A stretch of 6,959 nucleotides of DNA from an uncultured Clostridia bacterium (lineage in GTDB: Bacteria > Bacillota > Clostridia > Oscillospirales > Ruminococcaceae). Location of the stretch: positions 1 to 6,959 of the forward strand of contig CAMEQX010000070.1 in NCBI GenBank assembly GCA_945933905.1, in the 5' to 3' direction. The notes beneath the pieces are model-generated. The model did no database searches and was not told the DNA's origin. It worked only from the letters and a program-made list of their open reading frames with translations. Numbering within the stretch: position 1 is the stretch's first letter; each line of letters opens with the position of its first letter. Shown one piece after another: positions 5,741 through 6,959 of this stretch. The position numbers and the translations under genes were made by a program.

Positions 5741-6959
5741 AGGCTTTAAGCCGTGAGATTTGACTTGCGAGAATTTGCGCCTGCGCGCTCAGCTCCTCGC
5801 AGGAAGCCGCGGACTGCTCGGCGGTCGCGGAGTTCATCTGAATTACCTGAGAGATATCCTCCACGCCCTGAGTTGCCTGTTTAAGCGCTTCGGACTGCTT
5901 TTCCGCGTCATCGGCGATATTCTTGACAAGCTCTGCGGAGTGATTGGAAATCTCGGTTACGTTCTTGATGGAATCGGCGGTCTGTTTTGCGAGCTTTGAG
6001 CCCGTCTGAACCGCTTCAAGCGTTGATACGATAAGCTCCTTCGTTGAGTTTGCGGACTCTGCGGATTTCGCTGCAAGCGTTCCGACCTCCGTTGCGACAA
6101 CCGCGAAGCCTTTTCCCGATTCGCCCGCTCTTGCCGCTTCGATAGACGCATTGAGCGCGAGAATATTGGTTTGGAACGCGATATCCTCAATCATCTTGAT
6201 AACCTTTGAGATTTCCTCGGACTTGTTCTCAATCGTCGTCATCGCGTCAAGCAGCGTTGACATCGCTTCGTCCTGCTTACGCATAAGCTCCGAGCAGCTG
6301 CTGCTCAGCTCGCTTGCGCTGTTTGCGTTATTTGCCGTGTTGTTTATCGCGTCCGAGATACCGACAATCGTTGAAGAAAGCTCGTCAACAGCGGTTGCCT
6401 GTCTTGTAGAGCCCTCCGCAAGAGTCTGCGCGCCGCTTGCGATTTGGTTTGCGCCCGACTGCACGCTGTTTGCGGATTCGTTCAGATGGTCAATCGTATC
6501 CTTGAGCATTTCGTTGATTTTTGCAAACGACTTCGGGATTGCCTCAAAATCGCCGAGATAGGAAATTCTGTCGCTATACGAGAAATCTCCCTCAGCCATT
6601 GCGCTTGTGGTATCTGTGATATTTCCGACATATTTGCTCATTTCATCGCAGACGTGCTTCAGCGCTTCGGACAGATTTTGAGTTTCGTCACGTCTTTCAA
6701 ACACCTCGACAGGCGACATAATATCACCCTCGGAAAGCTTTTCAAGTCGTTGAGTGGTGCGCTTTATGGGCTTTACGATTTTCTTGCTTATGCTGAGTGA
6801 AATGAAAATCGAAAGTCCGAGAAGAACCACGCTCACGGGAATGCTTATCATCAGGCAGCCTCTTACAACGGAATGCGCGTCCGTAAGATTGCCCACAACG
6901 ATAATTCCCCAGCCGTCCGTGCCGTCGATTTCCCCGAAATAGCCGAAAAGGTTATTTGC
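5739..6959 (-). CDS. Methyl-accepting chemotaxis protein (Cache-HAMP-MCP signal), N-terminus outside window
   Basis: The frame is open from the window edge to a TAA at 5741-5739, giving the last 406 residues. A GTG at 6896 is an internal valine, not the start, because the frame continues upstream with [20 protein letters not shown], typical of the end of a double-Cache sensor domain. One membrane segment follows (about residues 34-57, [20 protein letters not shown]), then a HAMP domain with VKPIKR (about 58-111). [19 protein letters not shown] resembles the linker between HAMP and signalling domain in Clostridia receptors. A long coiled coil carries the highly conserved hairpin tip, from [20 protein letters not shown] to [20 protein letters not shown] (about 258-301), which binds CheW and CheA. 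The C-terminus (SRLKA) lacks a CheR-tethering pentapeptide. The receptor senses a small extracellular molecule and controls CheA kinase; the ligand is not predictable here. A terminator follows the stop codon. Confidence 0.95.
   Translation of the reverse strand, partial: ANNLFGYFGEIDGTDGWGIIVVGNLTDAHSVVRGCLMISIPVSVVLLGLSIFISLSISKKIVKPIKRTTQRLEKLSEGDIMSPVEVFERRDETQNLSEALKHVCDEMSKYVGNITDTTSAMAEGDFSYSDRISYLGDFEAIPKSFAKINEMLKDTIDHLNESANSVQSGANQIASGAQTLAEGSTRQATAVDELSSTIVGISDAINNTANNANSASELSSSCSELMRKQDEAMSTLLDAMTTIENKSEEISKVIKMIEDIAFQTNILALNASIEAARAGESGKGFAVVATEVGTLAAKSAESANSTKELIVSTLEAVQTGSKLAKQTADSIKNVTEISNHSAELVKNIADDAEKQSEALKQATQGVEDISQVIQMNSATAEQSAASCEELSAQAQILASQISRLKA

Noticed and set aside
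6894..6896. GTG as the start of the chemoreceptor gene
   Set aside because: The frame stays open to the window edge and upstream residues match the end of a Cache sensor domain, so this is an internal valine codon.
5739..6959. A mobile element or CRISPR array in the repetitive-looking chemoreceptor region
   Set aside because: The apparent repetition is the heptad and Ala/Ser-rich coiled coil of the signalling domain. No spaced direct repeats or terminal repeats are present.

Overview
The window looks like chromosomal DNA from a gut-type Clostridia bacterium, probably of the Ruminococcaceae/Oscillospiraceae. This is an inference from protein character (a MetQ-type lipoprotein, a Clostridia-style ECF sigma factor with a membrane partner, a Cache-HAMP chemoreceptor, HipA-like kinases), from AAGGAGG-type ribosome binding sites, from consensus sigma-A promoters and from tight gene packing. 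No marker gene fixes the species. No rRNA, tRNA, CRISPR array, transposase or integrase is visible.

Layout. (1) Positions 1-284 hold the 3' end of a methionine ABC transporter substrate-binding lipoprotein (metQ), closed by a clear intrinsic terminator. (2) Positions 435-2836 hold a two-gene operon: an ECF sigma factor and, overlapping it by ATGA, a 616-residue single-pass membrane protein that is probably its anti-sigma factor or sensor. (3) Positions 2837-3208 hold a long-loop inverted repeat, a terminator, a near-consensus promoter and a very short lipoprotein gene that may be a truncated remnant. (4) Positions 3205-5695 are the most interesting part: two divergent HipA-like kinase loci back to back. 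On the minus strand the kinase (264 aa) and a small accessory domain (about 134 aa) are separate overlapping genes, kinase first. On the plus strand a single 387-aa protein carries what looks like the same kind of accessory domain fused in front of the kinase. Both have intact catalytic motifs. They share a 165-bp intergenic region with two near-consensus extended -10 promoters and a perfect 10-bp palindrome centred between the -35 boxes. No HipB-like DNA-binding antitoxin is encoded here. (5) Positions 5739-6959, minus strand, hold most of a methyl-accepting chemotaxis protein whose N-terminus lies outside the window. A bidirectional hairpin separates it from the fused kinase gene.

Functional reading. 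The sigma/anti-sigma pair probably forms a cell-surface signalling switch. The HipA-like pair may act as a toxin-antitoxin-like or protein-kinase regulatory module; its substrates cannot be read from sequence. The transporter and chemoreceptor are ordinary neighbours. The candidate for something little described is the split/fused HipA-like pair with its shared control region.
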